This document shows positions 8,099 through 16,600 of a stretch of DNA of 53,070 nt, piece by piece; the stretch's first letter is position 1, and each line of letters opens with the position of its first letter. Made by a program: the position numbers and the translations under genes. Under the pieces are notes generated by a model. It saw only the letters and a list, made by a program, of their open reading frames with translations, did not search any database and was not told the DNA's origin. Source of the stretch: an uncultured Roseibacillus sp. (lineage in GTDB: Bacteria; Verrucomicrobiota; Verrucomicrobiia; Verrucomicrobiales; Akkermansiaceae); assembly GCA_937949965.1 (NCBI GenBank), contig CALFBF010000063.1, positions 1 to 53,070 of the forward strand. The letters run 5' to 3'.

Positions 8099-8500
8099 AT
8101 GAGCATTAAACCTAAATTGCTGGGAAAATCCGAAAACGCATTACCAAAAGAACCTTCCCGCGATATCCTAGACCGATTCGAAAACTGTCGTCCAGGCCGC
8201 GACTACTGGGTTCATCTCGATGCTCCCGAGTTTTCATCACTCTGTCCAGTGACCGGACAACCAGACTCAGCACACCTCACAATCCGCTATCGCCCTAGCA
8301 AATGGTGTCTCGAAACCAAGTCCCTAAAATTCTACCTCGCCTCATGGCGCAATACGGCCGCCTTCAATGAAGAGGTAATCAATACCATTCTCGATGATTT
8401 TGTCGCCGTCTGCGAGCCTGAGGAAATGACTATTCAGGGAGCCTTTGGAGCACGGGGGGGAATTTCGCTGACAGTGGAAGTCCAGCATCCGACCCAGTGA
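8099..8500 (+). CDS. queF: NADPH-dependent 7-cyano-7-deazaguanine reductase (QueF, unimodular type)
   Basis: Reduces preQ0 to preQ1 in queuosine synthesis. At 133 residues it matches the short, Bacillus-type QueF. The catalytic Cys (C49) and Asp (D56) lie in LCPVTGQPD with the canonical seven-residue spacing. The NADPH/QueF motif is ETKSLKFYL (72-80). The usual FHE triad appears as F89-N90-E91, so the histidine next to the substrate-binding Glu is Asn; this may be a subfamily trait or affect rate. The C-terminal ARGGIS motif is present. No other queuosine gene is adjacent. Confidence 0.93.
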   Translation: MSIKPKLLGKSENALPKEPSRDILDRFENCRPGRDYWVHLDAPEFSSLCPVTGQPDSAHLTIRYRPSKWCLETKSLKFYLASWRNTAAFNEEVINTILDDFVAVCEPEEMTIQGAFGARGGISLTVEVQHPTQ

Positions 8501-8539
8501 CGCATTGCCATTAGAGCACCGACTCGGTAACCTTCAGGC

Positions 8540-9400
8540 ATGGAGCATCCCCCTCTTATCGATGTTGAACCAGATGACGGCGGCCGATCCAGCAAGGCTG
8601 GTTGTGGAGGATGCTTACGTAAGCTCGTCTACCTCGCTCTTATTCTCGTCGCTCTGGCTGGTGGAGTCTACTTTCTAGATCTCGGAGATGATCCTAACGC
8701 CCCTTCCGAAAAAGGAGTTTCTGGTCTGGTACAAAAGGTGAAGCAAATTCTCAAACTAGAAAAGAAGGCTAAGAACACCACTAGCAGTACCGGCAATCCC
8801 ACTCCCGTAAATCAGCAAAACGAAATTTCTACTTTGCCACAAACCGTAGAAGCCAACGCGCAAGCCCTTGACCAAGACAGCCAAACTCAGGCTCCCTCAG
8901 AAAAGACCGAAAACATCCTCAGCCCCCCGAAACCACGCCGCCAGCATCGAGGAGGAGCCTTCGGTTCCTCGACCGGTTCTCCCGTTCCAGTAGGTAATAA
9001 TAATCAATATCGCCGCTGGCGGGGTAATCTGTCTACCAGTGGCAGTGATCTCACCTTCGAAATCATTTTCCAAGAATCTGGAGGACAGTTGCAGTACCGT
9101 TGCTTCGTCCAACCCTACGATACCCAAACCGCGCAACTCTTTCGTGCTGACAAAGGTGACTTCCTACTCTCATTTGCAGATACTAGCGGCCAACGGTTAA
9201 TCCCTTTCGCAGATGAGTTAGAACTTCCCTTAACCCAAATGACCGCCTTCGAGAATCAAGGCAAAGTCGCCGGCTGGGTCACACGGGGAATGATTAGCCT
9301 AGAAGGAAAAACTTTATCCGAACTTCAGTCCGTTAAGTTAGGTTGGAATCTCGACAAAGATCTCAGCGACTGGCTCAAACACTTACCGCAAACTCGATAA
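8540..9400 (+). CDS. Hypothetical single-pass membrane-anchored protein
   Basis: 286 residues. A short cytoplasmic head contains CGGC-type cysteines (GCGGCLRK, residues 21-28). One hydrophobic helix follows at about 28-47, then a long Gln/Thr/Pro-rich linker (about 60-155). The C-terminal domain of about 130 residues begins YRRWRGNLSTSGSDLTFEI and looks beta-rich. No family is recognised. It starts 39 bp after queF on the same strand. The architecture suggests an envelope protein with a periplasmic domain on a flexible stalk. Confidence 0.6.
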   Translation: MEHPPLIDVEPDDGGRSSKAGCGGCLRKLVYLALILVALAGGVYFLDLGDDPNAPSEKGVSGLVQKVKQILKLEKKAKNTTSSTGNPTPVNQQNEISTLPQTVEANAQALDQDSQTQAPSEKTENILSPPKPRRQHRGGAFGSSTGSPVPVGNNNQYRRWRGNLSTSGSDLTFEIIFQESGGQLQYRCFVQPYDTQTAQLFRADKGDFLLSFADTSGQRLIPFADELELPLTQMTAFENQGKVAGWVTRGMISLEGKTLSELQSVKLGWNLDKDLSDWLKHLPQTR

Positions 9401-9409
9401 GCAAACCTG

Positions 9410-9496
9410 ATGAAGCAAGTGATTCCTAGCGCTGCTCTCTTCGCTATCGAGAGTGGACTTCGGATTAGAGTCGACGAAGAGAGTAGCCTCACATAG
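9410..9496 (+). CDS. Possible 28-residue small ORF
   Basis: An ATG at 9410 opens 28 codons to a TAG at 9494-9496. It fills almost the whole 105-bp gap between the hypothetical protein ending at 9400 and the DUF1080 gene at 9506. The peptide begins MKQVIPSAALF and ends in an acidic stretch. There is no clear ribosome-binding site and no recognised family. Chance is a serious alternative. Confidence 0.15.
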   Translation: MKQVIPSAALFAIESGLRIRVDEESSLT

Positions 9497-9505
9497 ACAT
9501 CCGAT

Positions 9506-10261
9506 ATGAAACGAATTTCACTCCTTCTTGGAAGTCTTGGCATCATGTCCAGCGTTGCCGAACCAGTTTCTTCTTCCGAACAGGCGCCTTGGATCCCGCT
9601 CTTTAATGGGAAAGATCTAACAGGTTGGATTCCTAAGTTTAAAGGCCACGAATTAGGCCAAAATGTGAAAGACACCTTTCGAGTCGAAGACGGTCTCTTA
9701 AAAGTCAACTACGAGAACTATCAAGAATGGGGCGACCTCTTTGGACACCTCTTCTATAAGACCGAATTTTCTCATTACAGAATCAGAGTCGAATATCGCT
9801 TTGTGGGCGAGCAAGTAGCGAAGGGCCCGGGTTGGGCTTGGCGTAACAACGGAATCATGATCCATGGGCAAAGCGCCGAAAGCATGGAACTCGACCAAGA
9901 TTTTCCGGTCAGTATCGAAGTTCAAATCTTAGGAGGAACTGACAAAAAAAAAGCAAGACCAACTGCCAATGTCTGCACTCCAGGCACTCAGATCTTCTTC
10001 GACGAGAAGGTCGACAAGCGTCACTGCATCAGTAGTGAATCCAAAACTTTCCCCGGTGATCAATGGGTCACTCTCGAAGTCGAAGTTCATGGCAGTGAAA
10101 CGATCATTCATCGCGTGAATGGCGAAAAAGTCTTCACATACAAGTATCCTCAGAAGAACGATGGTACTTTGTTAGAAAGCGGCACCATTTCTATCCAAGC
10201 AGAGAGCGCTCCTATCGAGTTTAGAAAAGTCGAGTTACAAAAGCTTACTCCCGCTCAGTAA
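9506..10261 (+). CDS. Secreted DUF1080 (3-keto-disaccharide hydrolase-like) protein
   Basis: 251 residues with an N-terminal signal peptide (KRISLLLGSLGIMSSVAEP) followed by the family opening WIPLFNGKDLTGWIPKF. The concanavalin-like fold is supported by the alternating strands, the YRIRVEYRF motif and the C-terminal 'S G T I S I Q A E S A P I E F R K V E L' pattern typical of DUF1080. Members bind or cleave glycans in the periplasm or outside the cell; some act on 3-keto sugars. The substrate here is unknown. It is an isolated gene between two unrelated ones. Confidence 0.85.
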   Translation: MKRISLLLGSLGIMSSVAEPVSSSEQAPWIPLFNGKDLTGWIPKFKGHELGQNVKDTFRVEDGLLKVNYENYQEWGDLFGHLFYKTEFSHYRIRVEYRFVGEQVAKGPGWAWRNNGIMIHGQSAESMELDQDFPVSIEVQILGGTDKKKARPTANVCTPGTQIFFDEKVDKRHCISSESKTFPGDQWVTLEVEVHGSETIIHRVNGEKVFTYKYPQKNDGTLLESGTISIQAESAPIEFRKVELQKLTPAQ

Positions 10262-10298
10262 CTTCACTCTCCTAGGAACCCTCCCCACACCCAAATCT

Positions 10299-11825
10299 AT
10301 GGAGGCAGCGAAACAGTTAGATGAGCTACTCAGCCGAGGTGTGCGCCAGTTTGTCGTATGCGGGGGAGCGCGTAACGCTCCCATTCTCACTTGGGTTGCA
10401 CAAATCGAAGGTGCTGAAGTTTATCACCACTTCGAGGAACGGAGCGCCGGCTTTTTTGCCTTAGGCCGCACTATGGTCACCGGCGAACCGTGCGCGGTTG
10501 TAGTCACCAGTGGCACTGCCGTTGCCGAACTCCTCCCGGCAGTGATTGAAGCCTATTACCAGCGCAGGCCCCTCGTGGTCCTTTCTGCCGATCGTCCAGA
10601 GCGTTTCCGAGGCACTGGTGCACCACAAGCCATCGAACAAGAAGAACTCTTTGCACCCTACACCGACAACAAACTTTCCTTTTGGGAAGGGCTTGGGCCT
10701 CTCCACCTCAACCTCCCGCTAGAGGAAGAAGAAAACTTAGGTCCTCCGTCTTGTTTGGAAGAATACATCCCAACTGTTAGTAGCTTCCAAGTTGCTACCC
10801 TTGCGCAGTGGCTCCAAAAAGGAATTTTCAGAGGACTCGTTATTCTAGTCGGTGGATTGGATGAACAAGACCGCGAAGAGGTTTTTTACTTTTGTCAAAA
10901 CCTAGCAGTTCCCGTTCTTGCTGATGCTACCAGCGGGCTACGCGAAGCGCTCGCCGATCTCAGCTTAGGTGATGCGGATTGTCTACTTTCAGAGAATCCA
11001 CCCGGTAAAGTGCTGCGTATTGGGGAGGTCCCTATCGGTCGCTTTTGGCGCGACTTGGAAACGCTCGTAGAAGTCGAAGTCTTCTCCCTTACCCGCACCG
11101 GTTTCTCAGGCCTCGCTCGCGAAAGCGAACTCGTTATTGGTTCGCCCGCGCGAGTGCTCAAGGGCCTAGGAGAAGTAGAACCTGTAGGCGATGTTCTCGA
11201 ACTTCTGCCCCTCAGCCGCCAACGAACACATCGGATCAACGAACTGTTAGAAGCTTTCCCAGATTCTGAACCCGGATTGGTGCGCGAGCTTTCTCTCTTC
11301 GCCACACAGGCGGATTCGCTATTCCTCGGGAATAGTCTTCCTATCCGTGAGTGGAATGATTTTGCGCAAAGGGAACAGCCTATGACCCTCGTTCGTGCTT
11401 GTCGAGGAGCTAACGGTATCGACGGGCAGCTTTCTACTTGGCTAGGCACCTCCGTGGAGGAAGGGGAGGCGTGGGCACTCGTGGGTGATCTCACCACTCT
11501 CTACGATCTATCCGCCCCATATTTTCTGAAGCAAGTTACCAACGAGAAACGAGTCTTGGTCGTGCTCAACAATGACGGCGGTCGTATCTTTGAGCGCGTG
11601 CCACGGCTCAGCGAGATGAACGCACAGGTGCAAACTTGGATGACAACAGCCCATGGCCGTAACCTAGCGCACTGGGCTGAGATGTGGGACCTAGGTTATC
11701 TGAAGATACGCTGTCGGGAAGAGCTTGATGCTCTCGATAATCTCAGTGACCGCATGACAGTTATCGAAGTCATCCCTGATTCTACCCAAACTGCTGACTT
11801 CTGGGCTCGCCTGAAACAGAAATAA
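10299..11825 (+). CDS. menD: SEPHCHC synthase MenD (menaquinone biosynthesis)
   Basis: 508 residues. ThDP enzyme joining isochorismate and 2-oxoglutarate on the way to menaquinone. MenD features include the N-terminal 'CGGARNAPI' where most MenDs have 'PGSRSTPL', EERSAGFFALG around the catalytic Glu, VTSGTAVAELLPAVIEA, LSADRP and GTGAPQAI. The C-terminal ThDP motif is ALVGDLTTLYD ending with VLNNDGGRIF. The pyruvate-binding-domain middle is shorter than in E. coli MenD (556 residues). No other men gene is adjacent. The organism probably respires with menaquinone. Confidence 0.92.
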   Translation: MEAAKQLDELLSRGVRQFVVCGGARNAPILTWVAQIEGAEVYHHFEERSAGFFALGRTMVTGEPCAVVVTSGTAVAELLPAVIEAYYQRRPLVVLSADRPERFRGTGAPQAIEQEELFAPYTDNKLSFWEGLGPLHLNLPLEEEENLGPPSCLEEYIPTVSSFQVATLAQWLQKGIFRGLVILVGGLDEQDREEVFYFCQNLAVPVLADATSGLREALADLSLGDADCLLSENPPGKVLRIGEVPIGRFWRDLETLVEVEVFSLTRTGFSGLARESELVIGSPARVLKGLGEVEPVGDVLELLPLSRQRTHRINELLEAFPDSEPGLVRELSLFATQADSLFLGNSLPIREWNDFAQREQPMTLVRACRGANGIDGQLSTWLGTSVEEGEAWALVGDLTTLYDLSAPYFLKQVTNEKRVLVVLNNDGGRIFERVPRLSEMNAQVQTWMTTAHGRNLAHWAEMWDLGYLKIRCREELDALDNLSDRMTVIEVIPDSTQTADFWARLKQK

Positions 11826-11870
11826 TTCTTTCGAATAGAATCTCAAAAAGAACCGTCCTTATAGGAGATG

Positions 11871-12188
11871 ATGGCACCTGTGATTCGACTTATTGCGATT
11901 AGCTGTATCGCGCTTCTTTTTTCTTCCTGCGCAAGTGGCCCCTACTATGGACATGGTGGATACCGTGGTGGCGGCAGCCACGGAGGACACGGCATCGACG
12001 CCAATAAAACCGCCGCTCTTGTCGCTGTGGCGGGAATCGCAGGCTTAGCGATCCTTGCCCACAATAAGCACAAAAAGAAATATAAACGAACCAGACGCTA
12101 CCATCACTCGGGATACAATGGTCACGCTAATCATGGCTACGGAAACCACAATTACGGCCACAGTAGCGGTAGACATAGGGGCTGGTAG
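11871..12188 (+). CDS. Small Gly/His/Tyr-rich lipoprotein
   Basis: 105 residues. The signal peptide ends in a lipobox-like FSSC (Cys 20). Next come a Gly/Tyr/His-rich segment, a short hydrophobic helix (TAALVAVAGIAGLAILAH), a basic stretch (NKHKKKYKRTRR) and a His/Gly/Asn-rich tail. Low complexity and many histidines suggest a metal-binding or surface-exposed outer-membrane lipoprotein; no family is recognised. An AGGAG lies directly before two tandem ATGs at 11868 and 11871. The second is preferred for spacing. A hairpin (CCAGT/ACTGG) in the 39-bp gap to the convergent gene lacks a T-tract. Confidence 0.6.
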   Translation: MAPVIRLIAISCIALLFSSCASGPYYGHGGYRGGGSHGGHGIDANKTAALVAVAGIAGLAILAHNKHKKKYKRTRRYHHSGYNGHANHGYGNHNYGHSSGRHRGW

Positions 12189-12227
12189 CCTAGCCCAGTC
12201 GAACAAACTGGACTAGGAGCGTGCGTC

Positions 12228-12944
12228 CTACTTCCGACGCCACTTGGTCACCAGAGCAACCGTCCACTGAAACTTGCGAGCGGTTTCTCGAATCAAAAAG
12301 GGCTCGTTGGCTTCGTGCTCTAGATCGAAATCTGCGCTCAAGGTCTCCTTCAACCACGCAAGGGTGGAGCCTTGAGGCCAATTCTCTGGAGGAGTAAACT
12401 CCGCCAGCCAAGTACATGGAGTGGCCAAGACCACCTCGCCACCGGAATGAACTAGGGAGGGAAGTCGTGCTAAAAATTTCTCCGGATGAGTCAACCGACA
12501 AATTAGATTAGCCGCTAGGATCCGATCAAAGGTGCCAAGGCCATCTCGTAAGTCCATTGCGTCTCCTTGCTCAAATTGACAACGCTCGGCGGGGGTCTCT
12601 GCGGGGAGAGAAACGGTGAGATCGGTCTGACGATGCCCTTCTTCCAGACAGGGCATCTGTTGCGGACCTTCCTTCATCTTCTCAGCCGCCTCTACAAAGG
12701 CATGCGAGTAATCTATCCCAATAACCTCCTGGCACTTACGAGCCATCTCGTAGGTGGAGCGTCCTACCGCACAACCGATATCGAGACCTCGGTCTACTTC
12801 CTGACCAGAAAAGTGTTCCGCAACGCGAACCGGATAATCTAGCGCTTCTCTTGGTCCAAATTCCCAAGGAAGGATTTCCTCTGGCTTCGCAAAATGAAAG
12901 AGTAAGTACTCTGCGATTAGTTTCTCAGTTTCGTAAATGTTCAT
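12228..12944 (-). CDS. Stand-alone 4-mercaptohistidine N1-methyltransferase-like protein (OvoA C-terminal type)
   Basis: 238 residues from ATG 12944; an upstream in-frame start at 12983 would add a Phe-rich leader over a terminator and is rejected. The N-terminal YETEKLIAEYLLFHF, the AdoMet motif LDIGCAVGRSTYE, a GIDYS motif II and the 'ANLICRLTHPEKFLARLP' segment resemble the C-terminal domain of ovothiol synthase OvoA. In classical OvoA that domain methylates 5-thiohistidine at the ring and is fused to the sulfoxide synthase. Here it is a separate polypeptide with no sulfoxide synthase in the window. Ovothiol synthesis is therefore an inference from family. Confidence 0.75.
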   Translation of the reverse strand: MNIYETEKLIAEYLLFHFAKPEEILPWEFGPREALDYPVRVAEHFSGQEVDRGLDIGCAVGRSTYEMARKCQEVIGIDYSHAFVEAAEKMKEGPQQMPCLEEGHRQTDLTVSLPAETPAERCQFEQGDAMDLRDGLGTFDRILAANLICRLTHPEKFLARLPSLVHSGGEVVLATPCTWLAEFTPPENWPQGSTLAWLKETLSADFDLEHEANEPFLIRETARKFQWTVALVTKWRRK

Positions 12945-12970
12945 AATAAAAAAGACGAAAAAAGACGAAA

Positions 12971-12998
12971 AAAGAAGGGGCAAGAATGCCCCTTCTTT
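12971..12998 (-). terminator. Intrinsic terminator downstream of the M29-like gene
   Basis: A perfect 12-bp stem (AAAGAAGGGGCA with TGCCCCTTCTTT) has a 4-base loop. Read on the minus strand it is followed by T-rich sequence. It separates the M29-like gene from the methyltransferase gene, so the two are probably not one simple operon. Confidence 0.8.
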
Positions 12999-13032
12999 TC
13001 AGGTAAAAAGTTTGTTTTCAGTTCCTAAAAAT

Positions 13033-14241
13033 TTATCCTGCAATTGCATTGATGATAAACGGGCTTGGACGGAAGTTCTCAATAATGACTTCCTGTTGTT
13101 CGCCTCGGTTCATGCGTACTTCTTTAACGTTAAAGTTCGGAGTTTTGTGAGGAGCGAAGAGGATATCGTCATGCGTCGAGTTCTCATGTTTCTTGAACAT
13201 GGTCGGCACAATATCGCCTCCTAGATGATCATCACGCCCGGTAGCGAGGTGACAAGTGCCGAGCACTTTCTCATCCTGAATATCCTGGTAAGAGACCGGG
13301 AGGACTTGGGTGCCAAAACCGAGTTCACCGAGAGTACCCGTCATGGGATCATCCGCAAGACGAGCATTGTGCTCATCGATAGTCGCTTGATTTCCTTCAA
13401 TCAGAGTGGACTTAACAACGTCACGATTAACAACGTCAAGGACGCCCAAAGTGCCGTCTTCATATTTCATCGGAAACTTGCCGTTAGCATCTTGGGGGAC
13501 GTAATAAATCTCTCCTGCCGGTAAGTTGGCAATGTCAGGAGCAGTTCCTTGACAGAGGCCGTGTGACTTCTGAGCTTCCTGCCCGCCGAGTTCCAAATTA
13601 GCAGTCAAAATAGTTCCGTCCTCAAGGGCAAAGTCGATTTCGATAGAATCAGCCTGGGTCATTGCGAGGCGGATCTTTTCGGCATCGGCAGAAACTTCTT
13701 CATAATCAACTGCGAGGCCGGAGTTGAGAATGACTTCGTTCATACCGTGCATGGTAGCGCCACGGAATCCGTATTCCTTGCACTTGGCAGTCAGAGGAGC
13801 AGTTGCAGACCAAGTGGAAATACAGAGGATGATATCGTAGTTCGGATAAATATCCTTATCGAGGGAAAGCTCGTTCCCATCCGTGTCCCAGACCTCATCC
13901 TTGAGATCGAGGTTGGAGCCATAAGTGTAGCGGTAAGCGAACATCTCGCCTCCGGTCATTCCCAACTCATCAAGAACGCCTTCTTTCAGGCCTTCGTAGA
14001 AGTAACGATAAGCATTCTTCTGAACCTCAAATTCTTTCTCTCCCAAAAAGTTGAAATCTTTGATGAGGCCCTGAGGCTCTTCAAAATCGGTTAGAATACA
14101 AACCCGGCATCCTTGCGTGGGCTTAAAAACCGTCCTGAGAAGGCGGGAAAGATCGAAAGGAGGAAATTGCCGCTTCTCGGGATTTAGGAGGATTTCTTCA
14201 GACAAATACTCCGGTAATGCGGTGGTAGATGAGTCGCTCAT
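13033..14241 (-). CDS. Putative M29-like metalloaminopeptidase (AmpS/PepS superfamily)
   Basis: 402 residues with no signal peptide. The middle 'NLPAGEIYYVP' and the later GTLGELGFGTQ, GTCHLATGRDDHLGGD and THDDILF segments correspond to the conserved ligand-bearing parts of M29 aminopeptidases (NLPAGE, E, H, HxD). That points to a di-metal exopeptidase fold. The N-terminal half (LLRTVFKPTQGCRVCILTDF) is the usual nucleotide-free alpha/beta domain. Relatives in the same fold include dioxygenases, so the activity is uncertain. The upstream 100-bp gap is followed by repeat copy A and the DUF151 gene. A strong terminator follows the gene. Confidence 0.6.
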   Translation of the reverse strand: MSDSSTTALPEYLSEEILLNPEKRQFPPFDLSRLLRTVFKPTQGCRVCILTDFEEPQGLIKDFNFLGEKEFEVQKNAYRYFYEGLKEGVLDELGMTGGEMFAYRYTYGSNLDLKDEVWDTDGNELSLDKDIYPNYDIILCISTWSATAPLTAKCKEYGFRGATMHGMNEVILNSGLAVDYEEVSADAEKIRLAMTQADSIEIDFALEDGTILTANLELGGQEAQKSHGLCQGTAPDIANLPAGEIYYVPQDANGKFPMKYEDGTLGVLDVVNRDVVKSTLIEGNQATIDEHNARLADDPMTGTLGELGFGTQVLPVSYQDIQDEKVLGTCHLATGRDDHLGGDIVPTMFKKHENSTHDDILFAPHKTPNFNVKEVRMNRGEQQEVIIENFRPSPFIINAIAG

Positions 14242-14343
14242 TGAAATCTACGGTAAAAGGATACTCCAGCCGCGCAAGGGAAGTTTTAAACCTATTGTCC
14301 GACGGGCAGAGACCAAGGCATCTAGCTCCGGAGAAAATAACTC

Positions 14344-14466
14344 TTGAGGGCACCTTCGGTAAGCTGCTTTCGAGAAAAAATGATTCCAGAATTTGCTCAA
14401 ATCAACAAAGAGTTGAGCAAATTGGGGAACACTTTCTTGGAACGAGGTTACCGGAGGCATCCTTAA
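14344..14466. repeat. Dispersed inverted-repeat element, copy A (about 123 bp)
   Basis: The right end reads, on the minus strand, TTAAGGATGCCTCCGGTAAC. The left end carries the degenerate match TTGAGGGCACCTTCGGTAA. Between them is a perfect inner inverted repeat, AATTTGCTCAA (14390-14400) with TTGAGCAAATT (14413-14423). The right end overlaps the stop codon of the DUF151 gene. Compared with copies B and D it lacks about 45 central bases. Confidence 0.75.
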
Positions 14467-14936
14467 AAAGGGACCTCTTCTCCACCATCCGACATCCCTT
14501 GTTGCCGGAGCTCTTCTAGCACATGGCTCATATCTGGTTGCTCGTCCCAGACGGACTTTACGAACATTATGGGCGCTTCCTGCCGCACGGCGAGGGCGAT
14601 GCAATCTGACGGACGAGCGTCCGCATTCACGATCTTCTTCTCCATAATCTCATTCTGAGCAGTGAGGTGGAGGTGCGCATAAAAGATATCCTCTTCGACT
14701 CTACTAATCACGACATGAGTCACGGTAGCACCGAAGGCTCCTAGGACTTGTACGAAAAGATCGTGGGTCAGTGGACGAGGAGGCTTCTGTCCGGAGAGAA
14801 CGGCATTAATCGAGGCCCCAATCGCGGGTTCAATGTAGAAGACAATCGACTTCTTCCCATCTCCGAGAAAGACCGCACAACCTGCCTGAGTAGGCAGAAG
14901 GGCAATGGGTTCAACTTGAATAAGCTCCAGTTTCAT
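14463..14936 (-). CDS. Bifunctional nuclease family protein (DUF151/BFN)
   Basis: 157 residues. The BFN pattern is visible as the opening 'LELIQVEPIALLP', CAVFLGDGKKSIVFYIEP, RPLTHDLFVQVLGAFGA and DARPSDCIALAVRQEAPI. Family members have been reported with DNase/RNase activity; the cellular role in this lineage is unknown. The C-terminus ends EEVPF, and the TAA stop is the first base triplet of repeat copy A. It is part of a minus-strand run: the gamma-carbonic-anhydrase-like gene ends 17 bp upstream. Confidence 0.88.
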   Translation of the reverse strand: MKLELIQVEPIALLPTQAGCAVFLGDGKKSIVFYIEPAIGASINAVLSGQKPPRPLTHDLFVQVLGAFGATVTHVVISRVEEDIFYAHLHLTAQNEIMEKKIVNADARPSDCIALAVRQEAPIMFVKSVWDEQPDMSHVLEELRQQGMSDGGEEVPF

Positions 14937-14953
14937 GAATTGCTAAGGCACTG

Positions 14954-15478
14954 TTAGGCCGGATCGCTCCCTCGGGCGAGAAACTTTCGGGATTGTCTCA
15001 CGTATTTGTCCGCTAAATCACGCCCCATGGTGCGCTCCTCTTCACTCAGCTCACGGACAACTTTCGCAGGGGAGCCTATCACTAGGGAATTAGGAGGAAC
15101 AATCGTACGACCAGTTACTAGTGCTCCTGCACCTATAATCGAGTTTTCCCCAATTACCGAACCATCGAGAATAATGGCACCCATTCCAACAAGTACTCCG
15201 TCCTCAATTGTTGCGGCATGAACAATCGCGGAGTGTCCCACCGTGACATAGTCTCCGATAAGGCAAGGGTGATCATCAGACAAGTGGAGAACCGCATTAT
15301 CTTGAATATTGGAACAAGCCCCTACTCGGATCTCATTAATATCTCCCCGAAGGGTTGCATTGAACCAGACACTGCTCTTTTCCGCGAGAGTCACACGGCC
15401 AATGACATCTCCACTAGAAGCGATGAAGACATCATCCGCCACCGTTGGAGAGAATTCCTCGTAAATCTCAATAGCCAT
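14954..15478 (-). CDS. Gamma-carbonic-anhydrase family hexapeptide protein
   Basis: 174 residues of left-handed beta-helix made of hexapeptide repeats, such as SVWFNATLRGD, CSNIQDNAVLHLSDDHPC and TVGHSAIVHAATIEDGVLVGMGA. The zinc-site histidines typical of the YrdA/PaaY-type gamma class are present (HLSD, GHSAIVHA). Enzymatic CO2 hydration is possible, but many members have other or unknown activity. It is followed by the DUF151 gene on the same strand with 17 bp between them. Confidence 0.88.
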   Translation of the reverse strand: MAIEIYEEFSPTVADDVFIASSGDVIGRVTLAEKSSVWFNATLRGDINEIRVGACSNIQDNAVLHLSDDHPCLIGDYVTVGHSAIVHAATIEDGVLVGMGAIILDGSVIGENSIIGAGALVTGRTIVPPNSLVIGSPAKVVRELSEEERTMGRDLADKYVRQSRKFLARGSDPA

Positions 15479-15621
15479 GACTTGAACTTGATGTTATCTT
15501 AGTAAATCGAAAAGACGATTTCTCTCCTCACTCGAAAAAAAGAAAAACCTTCCTAGACGGGATGAACTTTTGGCGGAACTATAAAGGGTTCACAAACATT
15601 GTAGTGCGTGCGCGATAGAAG

Positions 15622-16443
15622 ATGATGAAAGAAGGTTTAATCGTAGTGGCACTGATTATTTTTGCTGCAGCTTTCCGCTCCTGTCGCCAGAAGTGGTCTC
15701 GCAAGGTCGGAGCCTTCATCTTCCTTTTTGCGACCTTTACCGCCGTCTTCTTTCTCTCGAAGTGTCCTTGGTCAGGTCTCATCGCAGCCGCAGCCTGGTT
15801 TCTTCTCCCATGGTTCGAACTCTTGACTCGGGTCCGGAAAATGCGCCTTCCTCAGAAGAATCGCCTCGAACAGCCCAAACCACCCGCAGACGAATTTTTC
15901 CCCAACGCTTCCCAAGCACTGATTGCAATGTCCGACGCTCACTTCGAACACATCGGAGACGCCGCTTGGCATTGGGGCGGGATGGAGCAGTACTTCCGTC
16001 TCCACTGGAATCCTGAGGAGCGAGCTGTGGCTGCGGTTTGCCTTTGTGAGCAAGACAATGTCGCCTTCGCCTTTATCTCGATTACCTCTCGCACTGAGGA
16101 TGGAGAGGTCTTTCGAACCACCAACTTTCCCTTCTCACCCACCTTGAAGCATCCCCCGGGCTTTGCCTCTAAACACGTTCCTTGCGAGCGTAACTGTTTC
16201 CATCAGATGCTATCTGATCATCAAAATTTCTTACAAAAAAAGAAAATCACCACTGAGCAGCTGGCTCTTCCCGATCCAGATACTCTTGAGGGAGATATCG
16301 AGGCGGAGATGAAAGCACAAATCGAACATAACCTTGCCCACGGCATCATCTCTCCTACTCAAGAAGGGGATTTTCGCTATTCGGCACGAGGGCTCTTTTT
16401 CCTCTGGAAGCAATTTGCCAAAGATATGATTCGTTTGTGCTAA
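15622..16443 (+). CDS. Hypothetical protein with two N-terminal membrane segments
   Basis: 273 residues. Two hydrophobic stretches at about residues 4-18 and 27-62 are separated by a basic loop (RSCRQKWSRK), and a soluble domain of about 200 residues follows. That domain has the segments AMSDAHFEHIGDAAWHWGG and LHWNPEERAVAAVCLC, a conserved-looking FPFSPTLKHPPGFASKHVPC and the tail FLWKQFAKDMIRLC. No family is recognised. The 157-bp gap downstream shows nothing clear. An ATG two codons into the frame is an equally possible start. Confidence 0.55.
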   Translation: MMKEGLIVVALIIFAAAFRSCRQKWSRKVGAFIFLFATFTAVFFLSKCPWSGLIAAAAWFLLPWFELLTRVRKMRLPQKNRLEQPKPPADEFFPNASQALIAMSDAHFEHIGDAAWHWGGMEQYFRLHWNPEERAVAAVCLCEQDNVAFAFISITSRTEDGEVFRTTNFPFSPTLKHPPGFASKHVPCERNCFHQMLSDHQNFLQKKKITTEQLALPDPDTLEGDIEAEMKAQIEHNLAHGIISPTQEGDFRYSARGLFFLWKQFAKDMIRLC

Positions 16444-16600
16444 AGCGCTTCGATCTTCCTTCACAAACACCACATAGCCCCACTCTCAGAGGATACCTTT
16501 CACGAGACCATCCTGAAATATCAGTGACCAATCAAAGAATGCTCGTCTTCTTTGGCAAGCACTAGCCACCCTTAGCGGTCCGTGCTAACACCTCCCCTTT

